A stretch of DNA of 64,000 nt from Theobroma cacao (lineage: Eukaryota > Streptophyta > Magnoliopsida > Malvales > Malvaceae), in assembly GCF_000208745.1 (NCBI RefSeq), contig NC_030854.1, positions 32,510,024-32,574,023 of the forward strand. Direction: 5' to 3'. This document shows, one piece after another, positions 1-12,740 of this stretch. The notes under the pieces were generated by a model, which had not been told where the DNA came from, did no database searches, and was given only the letters and a program-made list of their open reading frames with translations. Within the stretch, counting starts at the first letter, position 1, and each line of letters begins with the position of its first letter. A program made the translations under genes and the position numbers.

Positions 1-310
1 AGAGATGTGGATTGTTTGCCATGAGAAAATTTGGTATTGTGCTTGACTTCTTGTGTTGGTGACTATACTAGACTGTTTGCCATGAGGAGATATTGTAGTG
101 TGCCTGCATATGTGCATGTCTCTCTTATAGCAATAAAGTTTTATGAAGTTTATGTAGTTAGCCAAATTATTCGGATTAGAAAATCTCCCCTTGTTTTTGG
201 CATAATGTTTCCTTGTAAGTTAATTGAACACATTTTACTATTTTCCTGAATTATCTGACATAAGGGCAGATGTTTTCTAGTTACTGTTTACCTCTTTGGA
301 TTGATTGAAG

Positions 311-434
311 GTACTATGAATTGAGACCTGATGATCCGCCGTATGCTGCCAAGTTCTATGACTGCTGTGGGGCTGAGGACCCTGAGGCTTTAGGCTGCAT
401 TACCAGTTTCCATGTCTCTTATGATGATGATTGA
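311..434 (+). CDS. Terminal coding exon of an unrecognised gene (5' part outside window)
   Basis: An open frame runs from a plausible acceptor (AG at 309-310) to TGA at 432-434. The roughly 40-residue C-terminus reads YYELRPDDPPYAAKF, then a Cys-Cys pair, an acidic stretch and a final SYDDD. Codon use is clearly protein-like, and the sequence downstream looks like an AT-rich 3' UTR. Positions 1-310 are probably intron: no frame stays open through them in keeping with the exon. I do not recognise the family, and no catalytic motif is visible. The acidic DDD end suggests a soluble protein. The exon call rests on the acceptor plus the quality of the frame; the first codon is uncertain because the phase of the missing upstream exon is unknown. 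Confidence 0.6.
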
Positions 435-3119
435 TGTGTTATTTCCCCTACCCCTCTTCATCACCTGAATCTTCACTGAAGATTAAATCTGTATATTTCT
501 GAATACCTCTGTTCTTGATATAAATGTAACTGTCCTTGTATTGTCCTTCATTAATATATCACGAGAGAATTGGCTATCTAATTTATGTCCCTTTTTCTCG
601 GTTCCTGGATTTATTTTGTGGGGTTGGTATAGCTTCAATTTCACTAAATCTAGCAAATGTGTGGTTCTCTGCCCAATAAGTGATAGTCAATGATGCAGGA
701 CAGCGTGTGCCACGGGCCTAAATGTACCACAATGTAAATTTTCCACGGCACAGGTTAGATTCTCTTTTTATGTAAAAAGTAAAAAGAGGAAAAGTTCTGA
801 AATTTTGGTGATGCAGCACTTGGCTTCCCAATGAATTGTATTAAGTTTTCTGAAAAAGTAAAGCTGTCAACTATTGAGCTTAGCTGCAAAATATGCATGA
901 AAAGATCTGAATAATTCTTCATCGAGTACATGATCATCTGTAGCTGGTGGAGTTGGCCCTCTTATTACTTCGTTAGCCTGCTTACTGCTTTCTTTTTAGT
1001 TTATCTGTAAACAACCTAGCAACTTTAACCCAGGATCAATTAGTTTGTCGTTTTTACACCCATTTTTTGTTTGATTAAGAGGCCTTCTAGGAAGAGTCGT
1101 CATGGGTGCCGCGCAGTTTCCTTAAGCTTTTCCTTGACTAGGGATGGCAACAAAAGGGGTCATGTATGGATTGTTACTCCCCTGTCCGCATCTTAATGAC
1201 TATCTTTTCATCTCAATCTTCGAACAGAGAAATCCGGATGGTTCTATTGTAAGGCACATTGTGTCTTCTTCAATGGATCAACTGGTAACCAGTAACATTC
1301 ATCCCATGTGAGTTCTATCTATCTAATCATAATGACTGATACATATGTTGAAGAAGCCAAATTTTGCATGAAAACAGGTCACTTGAAAAACCCATCTCAG
1401 TCGAAATACAGCAAGAATGATTTGCCCTGACAAGAAAAAGGTGGAAGGTCTACATGCAGAAGGCAGTGGAATCATTTACAAGGATGTAAACTAATTCCTT
1501 GAAGCAGTAGCCAGCCTTATTCAGGATAAGCCTTATTTGTGTGGGGGAAGAGGTGCAATATGGAAGAGGTGAGGCTGGCAAAGGAATAATCAAAGAGTAA
1601 ACAAACATGCTTTCCACAATAGGCTGGTAGTACATCTTGTCTTGGCTTGACATCCTTACCTTTTGTTCCTCTGCATTTCTCAGCCATTTTGATCCCACCT
1701 CCATGTGCAATGACAGTTGTTTTGGACTCATCTGCCAGGGGATTCAAATCTTACGTATCACTCTTTTCTCTTTTGTAACATATAATAAAACTTTGATCAC
1801 ATTAATAATATATTCTTTTATGGCTAAAGTCAATTGTTCTCCATCTATGGTATTGCATTCTCCATGCTTTCAATTTTCAATAAACTTCACTATATTGCGT
1901 TTTGTGGGCTATCATTTGAACTAAAACACCCCCTTCTTTTTTTCTTTTTTTTTCTTTTAATAAATAACATTAGGGTTCTTACTGTAATTTAACTTCAAAA
2001 ACCCAAAAAAAGATTTCCCCCCAAGGGATACAGAAAGGTTAAAACGACCTCTCAGTCTGTCCAAAGAAAACATGGCTACTGGCACTGGCAAAGGGAACCA
2101 AAGAGAAGAAAGTTGAAACATGCCATGTGGCATAACATGTGGATTGTTTTTCCCTTCTTCTTTTCTGTGTAGTTTGCCCAGCAACTTCAAATTCATAATT
2201 AATAGCAAAGAGAAAAAGTCATAAAACTTATGTCTTTGTATATCAAATACCTGTCTGAGATATATTCATATATTCTCTGTAAAGTAGCTGATTATTGGCA
2301 GTTATCTTAGGCTGGCAGTTCAACTATAAGAACCAACTTGGAGTATTTGGTTTTTTGCCTGATGCAAGCACAAGACAAAATGCTAGATTTCCCATAATCT
2401 TTAATCAGATTTACTTAGTTGGCTAAACCATGTTTTGCTTTCACCTTTTAAATTTTAATGAAAATTAACAATGACTTGGATAATTATCAATCTTAATATA
2501 ATAATTAAATACAATATATCAAATTTCAATTAATTTTTTTAGGAAAAAAAAACAATTTTTGTATGTACCTATGCCTAAATGTCAAACATTTACTTAAAGT
2601 GTTTAAACAAATAATTTAGTGATCAAAGTATTATCTTTTTGGCTTAACATATATAAGTGGTAAGCAACAACAATGTAGGAATGGTGGGAGTCCAAATTAT
2701 AGAATCCTTTTTTTTTTCTAGATAATCATCATTTAAATTTATTTAAGTTAGTATTTTTTTTCTTTTTGTGCCAAATCTAAAGGATCATACACACATGCAC
2801 TTCTTCATCACTACATCCCCATGAAAGGAATTATCAATTAGTATTAAATAAGGAACAAAAAGTGGAGACAGTTTGGTCCCAAAGTCTCCCATGATGAGAT
2901 AAGATTCATAATCTTTTAGCTCCAATAACCTAATGCCATTTTAGTCCTCTCTTTTTGTTTTTTTTTTTTTAACAAGTATGGAAATTAAAGAATTTTAAAC
3001 AAAAGTTTCTTTCTTTCATTTGGTAAAGGCCATGTAGTAAGATATTAAATTTAAAATTAATTTCAATGCAGAAAAAGGAGAAAAGAAATGTTAAAAAGAA
3101 ATCATCACTGTTCAACAGA

Positions 3120-3138
3120 GGGGGGGGGGGGGGGGGGG
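3120..3138. repeat. Homopolymer run of 19 G
   Basis: Nineteen consecutive G residues on the + strand (C on the complement) in an otherwise AT-rich spacer, followed by TGGCATGAGTCATGACTCATGA, which contains overlapping TGAGTCA/TGACTCA-type palindromes. The run length is likely to vary between individuals and may be miscounted in a draft assembly. It could form a G-quadruplex, but no function can be read from it. Confidence 0.9.
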
Positions 3139-6030
3139 TGGCATGAGTCATGACTCATGAGCCTCATTGCCATTGTCACATGCATCAAAGTTTCTTTTAC
3201 CTTTTAATCTTTTCTCCTTTTGCCATTTTTGGAGCAGTGACATGCATGGATATCATGTGTTCTGGAATCATATGCTTCTTCTTTAAGAAAATCACCATGT
3301 GGCATAACAATTGAGTAATAAAGTTCATGATGAGTGATGTTGAATATTGTCTTTCTTTTATTTAATACACATAAGAAGGTTAAGATCTTTATATTTAACA
3401 TTCATTTTTTTTTCCTTTCATATATGAGGAGATAAAAAAGGAATACGAATTCGAATTTTGAATCTTAACTTTTTTAATAAAAAATAATAATCATTAAATT
3501 AAATTTGAATTATTTTATATTTAACATTCATTCTCAACTATATGAATTAAAAAAATGATAAATTTTATAAAGATAAAAACAATGTACACCTTTTTTCTTT
3601 GTCATAGGTGCTCTTGTTTTTTTTATTTAAGTTTTAATTTGAGTTTCTTTTTATCCTACAATGATTAGCTATCTAGCCCTTCCCAATTCACATGAGATAA
3701 TAACATTTTTTATTGAAAATAGCCTGGGTTCAGTTCATTGACTTGGAGCTTATATGGTTTTTATTATATCATTAATTGATAAAATTAATACACAAAAAAA
3801 AAGAAAAGAGAACAGAAAATGGGATCATTAATTTGGCAGAAAATAAGTGGACCCAACAACCATTAGACCAATTGATTTTGGGGGAATCCAGCACATGGCC
3901 CATGATAATGGAACACTATTCTTGTCACAGAGGATTAATATCCTAACCAACTTACATTAAATCAAAACCCTTTAATTTATTTATTATGCATGAAAAAAGC
4001 TTTGCAAAATCTCCATCTGCCTGTCTCTCATGTGATTTTAATTTAGAATAACAACAAAGTGAAGCTAATGAACTCAAGTACTCCCACCCAACCCTTTATG
4101 CAATGGCAGGCCTAATTTTGTATCTTAATTTTGTTTTTTATTGAGGTTTGGTTGAGGTAAGTGAAAACATTGAGAATTCAGTTGAAAGATAGAGCATTAA
4201 GTATAAAAGGAAAAAAAATAAATTAAAAAAAAGAAGATGAAAACAGAGATAATATCTTGTGCAATTTTTCTTCAAATTTGGCAAGGACCACAGCTTTAAG
4301 GTGAAGTGATTGCTAAGATCAGTCATCAACATTTTGCTTTTTTCATAGATTTTTCTTTGGTCCACTTTGTTTTAAGTTGTGGGTTCAACTTCAACAAAAG
4401 CTATCCCTTTACATGCATACATACATATATATATGGATGGAATTATTCTTCAATTGTTAAAATTGTCTTTTATGTTTGTCTAGAGTCCAAATATCAGATT
4501 TTATTTAAAATTTTTTTAAAAATAGAAGTTCCGTATATATTCCCTTTAATTGTTAAGGTTTTTTTTTAAATGATAAATTAAATCGTAGAACGTCAAAGCT
4601 TCAATTATTATCATTTATTTATATTTTAATTTAAAAACTTGAAAGAAAGTCTAAATAAAATATTTTGGGCACAATAGCAACAATCCAGCAAAGTGGACCA
4701 CAAATGCATAAAAACAATTTTGATCTTTTATTACTTTAGGATGATGGATTGTGAAAAAATTGAGAAAATCATAAAAATAATTGTTACTCCTCCTTAAAAT
4801 AGTTGAAATCTTTCTCATACATATAAAAAAATTTATATTCCTATTCATTTTACAATTTAAAATTAATAAATATATATATTTATATGCCTAAACCAATTAA
4901 AAATTAAAAAAATCAAAATTAAATATTTTATTTAATGATAAATTGATATTTTTTAATAAATTAATATATATTATCAACATACCAAATATAAATGAAAAAG
5001 TCGAATTGAAATCCATGATCCCTACTAAAAGAATGCTGTAGTTAAACCGAAGCTATCATATCCCAACTCTCTCGAAATGGATTGCTTCAAACGAGGTGAA
5101 TTTTTAACTAACAGGGTTGACGTCCAACGTACCGTGTGATTTGGGCTTATCAAATAATCATTAAAATTTGTCATTTACTTCATCAGCACAGCATCGTGGC
5201 TCTTCTTGGAATAAACATGAATTGCAATTCCAATCACTTGTTCTTTATCTCTTTGCAAACCCACCACGTAGCATAGATGGGGAAAGCTTACTAACTATAC
5301 GGATTGTCCCTTCCAGCTTCCTCCTCAACTATTTTCTACTAACAATTTAGCATTTCAAAGGCTTGGCTCATCATTATTTCGGAATTCCAGACCAATTGAA
5401 GAAAAAATTTTTCTTTCTGGAAGATTACACGTACCATAAAATTCATAACTACAATTATATCATTTTGACTTAAATTTTAGATTTAAAATTTTTTTAATTT
5501 TTCATGTAGTTGAAATAACGTGTCATCGATAATTATAGAAAATTATTAAAGATATTTTTGAATTTCATCTTTCATGATCGACAATTGATTTTTACGAACT
5601 CGTTTTATTAATCTCTTGCATAAATGTTATTTTTGATGATTGACTTTTGATAAGAGAGAAAATGATTTTTACACAACTCGTTTTACAAATTTCTTCATTT
5701 GTCCTTTTTATCCACTGTTGACAATAAATTTCTTTTCTTTTTTTTGTTAATTTTTGATAAATTATTTGTTTTTTTTAGTTAGAAAAAAATAGTAATACAT
5801 CATAACTAACACTTGCATTATTGTATTTCAAGCTTTGAAAGATTGGTGGACCCAATCAATTAAACCTTCAATAATTGCCTACGACACAATAACATGAACC
5901 AAAAGGTTCTTAAATGCAGCAAAGAGATCGTTTTTAGCTTATACCCACAAATTAAATTTACTAGCTAACTCAATTTCATGAGATAAAGAATCTTCACCAA
6001 ATTTACAAAGCTATACAAGAGAGTATAGCT

Positions 6031-6050
6031 CAGTCAGTCAGTCAGTCAGT
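6031..6050. repeat. (CAGT)5 microsatellite
   Basis: Five perfect copies of a 4-bp unit in the spacer before the WEB-family gene. No gene or promoter element is evident beside it. Confidence 0.95.
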
Positions 6051-6670
6051 CCCACAGATGAACATGGAAACCAATCAATAATTCCAAAGGGTGGAGAGGG
6101 TTTGGTTACAACTTCATAAAGGTAAAGTCCCACCTAATTTTTAATCTAATTATAACTCCAATCAATTTGATCCCAACCATAAGAAAATAAGGGGAAAGTT
6201 TTGTTGGTTGCTAGTCATCTTCCCCACCATACAAAAAAGTTGTCTCTTTTCAATGTGCAACTGAAACTCAGCTTTGCTTGTTACGCCATGTAATTATTAT
6301 ATTTTAACTATACATACCTCTCTTGGAAAGTTAGTATTCCCAGATTAATGTACCGTAGGCTGAGTTTGATTAATTAAAGGTCAAATCGGGCGGTTGGTAC
6401 CCTCATTTTAACCTTGTTCTTTTATGTACTTTGGGAATCATGACTATTGACTACCCTAACCTAATATTTGTAATTATTATTATTTATTATTAGAGACTCA
6501 TTTAATTTTAGACTACACAAATTTTCTAAATCTTAAATCTAAAATTTTTTAGATAAAATTTAAAATTTTAATAATTTAGATTTCTGGTCCGGGATTGAAT
6601 TTTAGGTTTCTATGGTAAGAACATTGTAGAAGTTGAAAGCTAACCAACTGAAGTACCTTAATTCTCTAGA

Positions 6671-6692
6671 TAATAATAATAATAATAATAAT
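6671..6692. repeat. (TAA/AAT)7 microsatellite
   Basis: A perfect trinucleotide tract of about 22 bp in AT-rich intergenic DNA. Confidence 0.95.
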
Positions 6693-9108
6693 ATGCAAGG
6701 GTATGGCAGTAGGTCTTGGCTCCATCTAACTCTTTTAATTCATGTAATCTAATGATCAAACTAATTGAGTTAGTAGTCAATGCCTACTCTGATCAGTCAT
6801 AATTGTTCTCTAGTTAATTAACAAATATTGGACCCTTAATCACTCGATCTTGGAATAGACAGTAATATATAAACAAATATGTATATGTTACGGTTAAATA
6901 ACAACGTATTTATCATATGTTCGATATAAAATATATATTTTTTATTTAAAAAATTAAAATTAAAAAATATAAATATATATACACATCAATTGCCATTAAA
7001 AGAATAAAAATTAAATTAAACAATTTAATTAGGTTAAAACATGCATATATATATTATTATAGTATTAGATATATAATTATATCTCTCCACACACAGAAAG
7101 AGAAATAGTGATAATATCGTTTACAAGAAAAAGGTTGCTATTTGTTAAGATTTAATTTTGAAGATTTTCATCCCATAATATGTGTTTAGTAGAGTTGCCA
7201 TTAAATCAAATCATGATTAGCAGATTGTTGAATTGACTTTTTCAAGTTAGTGAGCACATCTTATCCTGTATTTGTTTTTTCTCTCTTTACAAAGTGCTAC
7301 CTTTTAAGTGATAATTTGGATACTAGTGTCAACCACTCCATTGAAATGACACCATTTCTACTTGTTTTATCTCATATGTTTAATCTCCTTTTCTTTTTTA
7401 AAAGGTATGATACTGAATTATTTATAGATGAGGAATAATTTTTTTAATCATAATATAAAATTTCAACTCGAGACTTTTAAATTGTACATAAATTAAAATC
7501 ATAAATTCTAATAGTTGAAACGTCTTATTAAGAGTGTTTTGTATCATTTTATTTAGTCATAATACAATGAATATTTTAAATTCCCTTTTTATTTAGCCGA
7601 CAAAAGGTTTAATTAGCTTAATGCAAACCATATTAAACTTAAGTAGGGAGAGGTTGTTAGTGGATTAAAGTTATATTTGAGTGGTAGATGGACAAATCAA
7701 CTTAAATATAGAACCCCTTCTTTATATGAAAATGACTAGCTTTGTCCTTACAAGACATGAGGGAAGATTTTGATGTTAATTTCTTAGGCTTTAAGGGAGT
7801 AGTGGCATTTCATTTTCATCCAAGAAAAACCAAAGCAAGCCAAATGATTTCATCAAATTTCTTTTATTTAAGCCATATTTCACTCATTAATGATTTTGGT
7901 AGTTCAATACTATCTCTTTGTTTAAATGGAACATTACTTTATTTTTTTTTATTGTACAACCTAGATTCTTCTAATTAAAATAAATAAACCATCTTTAGCA
8001 AGCTAGGGCAATTATTCTATCAAATTATCATGACAAAATGTGTTTTTTCTTTTTCTTTTTGTAAATTATATTCCTTTTTTTGGCTAATATAACCATATCC
8101 CTTCTTTTTCAACAACTATGATAGTTCTATTATAGATTACTTCTTTTATTTAAAAAATATTGGGTGGAATCTGGCTACCAGGAATGAGATGAATAAAGAA
8201 ACAAAGGGGTTATATCAATTCTTATCTTATGACCTTAATTAATATTAAACAAATATTTCAATAATACTTGATATGCTTCGATTTTAAAGAATTTAATTAA
8301 GGTAAATACAAGGAACTTTATTTAATCAAATGCCATTTAAAATACATATGGACTGTTGCACTTTATATTTATTGCATCATGTAACTTTTTAACTCGTATT
8401 TTTCATTGGATTATTGGGTTCTTTTTCTTTTTGTAAAACATTCAAAAAAATAGAAGGTAAAACAGAGTAGAAATTCAAAGTAGGGTGGGCACATACTACA
8501 TTCCATTGAAACCACCATGAGCGTGACCCAGTCTCCCCTCTTAACTCTCTTCTTTTTCCTGAAAAGCAGGGGTAGGGATTGGCAGCTAGTATTTTTCAAG
8601 TCTCTGCCTCTGAAAAAGTAACCTACATCTTTGACAGTCCAAAGAAACAGCCAAGGGCTATTTCTGTAACTTCCTAACATCTCCTCACACCTAAAAAGAA
8701 ACAAAGTAAAAGAAGTAAAAAAAAAAAAAAAGACATAACAGTTTCAAGGTATGTGCTGTGTTGGTGTTCTTTATGTTGTTGTGGGCACTCTGGAGACAAG
8801 GAATACCAACCAAAATAATTTGGTTTGATTAAATTTTCTTCTTTCTTCACCTTGTTCTTCTTCTTTCTTGTTAAATCTTATCATGGGATTGTAGAAAAAC
8901 AAGGAAAAGAACCATTTCTCCCTCTCTTTCTGATCTTGATAGCTAAAGAAAAAAGAGTTCATCGGTTATATTTAACATTACATTTCTCATTCTCTTCTTC
9001 TAAAATGTCAGCATTTTAGCTAGCAGCAGCTTTCTCCAAGTTCCTCTCTTTCTCTTTCCTTGTTAAAGTAACAACTTCTTCAGCTATCTGCTTCTTCTCA
9101 TTATCAAC

Positions 9109-12100
9109 ATGTCTGCTAAATCCAAGTAAGTTACACTAACTTTCTTTTTTTTTCTGTTTCTCTCTAAAATTTCAAGTTTTCTTCCTTAATTCTTTAATTT
9201 TAGAGTAGATCTAACTTGGGTTATTTTTTTTTTCTTTGTTGGACTGCTTGTTTCGGTTTTTGTTTTCCTTTTTATTTGATATTTTTAATCTTAAATTCTG
9301 GGACTATGTTGGATCTGCTTTATGATGGTTTTGTTCTTGGGGGTTGTGTTTTTTTCTTCTATTTTGAAATTTAAACACTCAATCTCTCTCTCTGTTACTT
9401 TGCCACTCTACTCTTTTTTTTTGCACTCAAGTTCTTACCTTTTTTAGTCAATTTAGTTCCTTGATTTTCTTTTTCAAAAGGGTTTAACTTAATTTTACTA
9501 TATTCATAATCCTGACCTCTTTTTTTTTTTTTTTTTGAGTGTTTTCCTTTAGTTCCTTTGCTTCATGGGTTTGCCTATTATCTTAAGATTATTTCTCTCA
9601 AATTTCCAAATGTGTTATTTAAAATGCATATGTATACATGTATAAATTTGATAGACTAATTTGATTTTGTTAAATTATGTGTAAAATAGTTGGAATATTT
9701 AGCATAGATCCATCTTTAATATGGATTCCACATGAATTTTGTTTATATGCTTTGCTTTGTGTGTTTAAAATAATGGGACTTTGGTCTTAACGATTAACAT
9801 ATGACACTTTGAACATTTAAACAGATCTGCTTTATCTGAAACTCCTAGCAAGGCTTCACCAGCTACACCTAGAGTGGCAAGTAAAGTAAGCAGGGGACTG
9901 GCTAAATCAGAACCTGATTCACCCTCTCCCTTGCAGACTACTCGCCACTCAGTTGAACGATCCCCGCGATCATCCCTTAACTCAAAGCCTACAATCGATC
10001 GTAGATCACCAAAGGTTGCCACACCGCCTGAAGTAAGTCTTTTAGTAATGGCTGTGAAATATTACTGCATTTGATCTTGCACATTTTTTGGGTACAGGAA
10101 GTAATTTTCTGGCTTGCAAAAAAATTAAAGATTAAAAGGGATTCATCAATATAGTATTCCATTTAAGAGGATGCTGGAGCACGGGAAGCTTATTCTTGAT
10201 GCTTTTGGATAATGTGTTGTATTTTTGAGTAATTTTATGAAAAGAAGTTTTACTTTTGACTTTTAGGAGAAATAAACTGTAATAGAAATGTGTTCTCTAT
10301 AACATTTTGTATCCTTTGATGTTTGGAGAGGAAAACTGGTTTTTGGAAAGAGAATCAAACATGCATCTATTTTTTCAATTGTGGAAACTAATGGGATTTC
10401 ATTTACATTATTGATTGATTTGATTTTCAGAAACCACAAACACGGTTGGGTAAGGGATCAGAATTGCAGGCTCAATTGAATGCGGTACAGGAGGACTTAA
10501 AGAAAGCAAAGGAGCAAATATCATTGATTGAGAAAGAGAAGGCACAAGCAATTGATGAACTGAAAGAAGCACAGAAAGCAGCTGAAGAGGCAAATGAAAA
10601 GCTTAGAGAGGCTTTGGTTGCACAAAAGCGAGCTGAAGAGAGCTCTGAGATTGAGAAGTTCCGGGCTGTTGAGTTGGAACAGGCTGGAATTGAGGCTGCT
10701 CAGAAGAAAGATGAAGAATGGGAGAAAGAAATTGAATCTGTGAGGAACCAGCATGCTTTGGATGTGGCTGCTCTTCTCTCTACTACTCAGGAGCTTCAAA
10801 GGGTGAAGCAGGAACTAGCTATGACTTGTGATGCAAAGAACCAAGCACTGAGCCATGCTGATGATGCAACTAAGATTGCTGAAATCCATGCAGAGAAGGT
10901 GGAGATTCTTTCAGCCGAATTGGTTCGGTTGAAGTCCTTGCTTGATTCGAAGTGTGAAACAGAGGCTAATGAAAACAAGGAGGTGTTAAGGCTTAAGGCA
11001 GAGATAGAGTCATTGAAACAAGAACTTGAGAAAGCAAAGACCCATGAGGAGAAGTTGATGATGGAGAAAGAGGCCTTCATTGAACAACTTAACGTTGATC
11101 TAGAAGCTGCGAGGATGGCTGAATCTTATGCACACAACGTAGTAGAGGAATGGAAAAGTAGGGTTGAAGAATTAGAAATGCAGATTGAGGAAGCAAAGAA
11201 GTTGGAAAGATCTGCATCAGAATCTCTGGACTCAGTTATGAAGCAATTAGAGAGCAACAATGATTCATTGCATGATGCAGAATCTGAAATTGCTGCTCTT
11301 AAAGAGAAAGTGGGATTATTGGAAATGACAATTGGTAGACAAAGAGGGGATCTTGAAGAATCAGAACATCATATTAAATTGGCTAAGGAAGAAACTGCTG
11401 AAGTGGCAAAATTGGTTGAATCTCTGAAGTCTGAGTTAGAAACAGTGAAGGAAGAAAAGACCCAAGCTTTAAATAATGAGAAGCTTGCAGCTTCCAGTGT
11501 TCAAACTCTTTTAGAAGAGAAAAACAAACTCATTAATGAGTTGGAAAATTCTAGGGATGAGGAAGAGAAGAGCAAGAAAGCCATGGAAAGCTTAGCTTCA
11601 GCCTTACATGAAGTTTCTGCAGAAGCTAGGGAGGCTAAGGAGAAGCTGTTGTCCAGTGAAACAGAGCATGAAAATTATGAGACCCAGATAGAGGATCTAC
11701 GATTGGTCCTGAAAGCAACAAATGAGAAGTATGAAACCATGCTTGATGATGCAAAAAATGGGATTGATCTTCTTACAAATACCATTGAACAGTCCAAGAA
11801 TGAATACCAGAATTCCAAGACTGAGTGGGAACAAAAAGAATTGCATCTTGTAAATTGTGTAAAAGAATCGGAAGAAGAAAATTCTTCTCTGGAAAAAGAA
11901 ATTAATAGGCTGGTAAATTTGCTGAAACAAACTGAGGAAGAAGCTTGTGCATCTAAGGAGGAAGAAGCTGAGTTGAAGGAGAGCCTAAAAGAAGTTGAAT
12001 CTGAGGTGATTTATCTGCAAGAAGCCCTAAAGGAGGTCAAGACTGAGAGCATGAAATTGAAGGAGAGTTTGTTGGATAAAGAAACTGAATTGCAGGGTGT

Positions 12101-12740
12101 CATTCAAGAAAACGAGGAACTCCGAGCTAGAGAAGCTGCATCTCTTAAGAAAATGGAGGAATTGTCTAAGTTGTTAGAAGAAGCTACAATGAAAAGGCAA
12201 AGTGAGGAAAATGGTGAGCTAACTGACAGTGAGAAGGACTATGATTTGCTGCCTAAGGTGGTTGAATTTTCTGAAGAGAATGGACATGGAAGTGAAGAGA
12301 AGCCCAAGTTAGAGCTCCCATCAGAACAACCCGAGGAGCCCAAAAAGGAAAATTCTTTGGAGGTAAATGATGTCTCAAAAGATGAAGCTCTTCAAACAGA
12401 TGGCGCCAAAGTGGAGAATGTGAATGGAAAATTGAAAGAAGATGAGTCAAAAGGAAAAGAGGATGATTCAGTTGAAGTTGAGTTTAAAATGTGGGAGAGC
12501 TGCAAAATTGAAAAGAAAGAATTTTCACCGGAAAGAGAACCTGAGCAAGAATTCTTTGAGGAGGAAGTGGAGTCAAAGGTGGAGGGTAGTGAAGGCTTTG
12601 ATCAGATAAATGGTTTGACAGAAAGCATTGATGGCGGGGGAAACTCACCATCAAAGCAACAGCAACACAAAAAGAAGAAGCCTTTGCTCCGTAAATTTGG
12701 AAGCCTACTCAAGAAGAAGGGAAGTAGCAACCATAAGTAG
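9109..12740 (+). CDS. WEB-family coiled-coil protein (At3g02930/At5g16730-like), 844 aa
   Basis: Exons 9109-9125, 9825-10032 and 10431-12740 sum to 2535 nt. Both introns have GT-AG borders (donors GTAAGT), and the ATG-led first exon codes only MSAKS plus two bases of a Lys codon. The N-terminus (about residues 1-85) is basic and rich in Ser and Pro, with repeated SP sites. Residues about 90-600 form one long heptad-rich coiled coil dense in Glu, Lys, Leu and Ala. An acidic, low-complexity linker follows, and the protein ends in a strongly basic tail ([19 protein letters not shown]). This layout matches the plant WEB family (DUF827). WEB1 and PMI2 of that family act in light-driven chloroplast movement; a role here is inferred from family only. 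The family is often labelled chloroplastic, but I see no clear transit peptide. It could also be described as a generic myosin-heavy-chain-like protein. Confidence 0.88.

Larger units (their letters stand above)
435..8990. other. Long AT-rich intergenic spacer, no supported gene
   Basis: About 8.5 kb with no convincing gene. The first part is probably the 3' UTR of the gene ending at 434. The many frames of 60-97 codons here are short, T- or A-rich and recognised on neither strand. The spacer holds a 19-base G run (3120-3138), a (CAGT)5 tract (6031-6050), an AAT repeat (6671-6692) and several poly-A and poly-T runs. The part just before 9109 is rich in CT tracts and is likely promoter and 5' UTR of the WEB-family gene. 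I see no TE with recognisable ends. Confidence 0.6.

Noticed and set aside
7742..7978. 78-codon plus-strand frame in the first spacer
   Set aside because: No family resemblance, no splice partner and T-rich composition that worsens towards the 3' end; expected by chance in this spacer.
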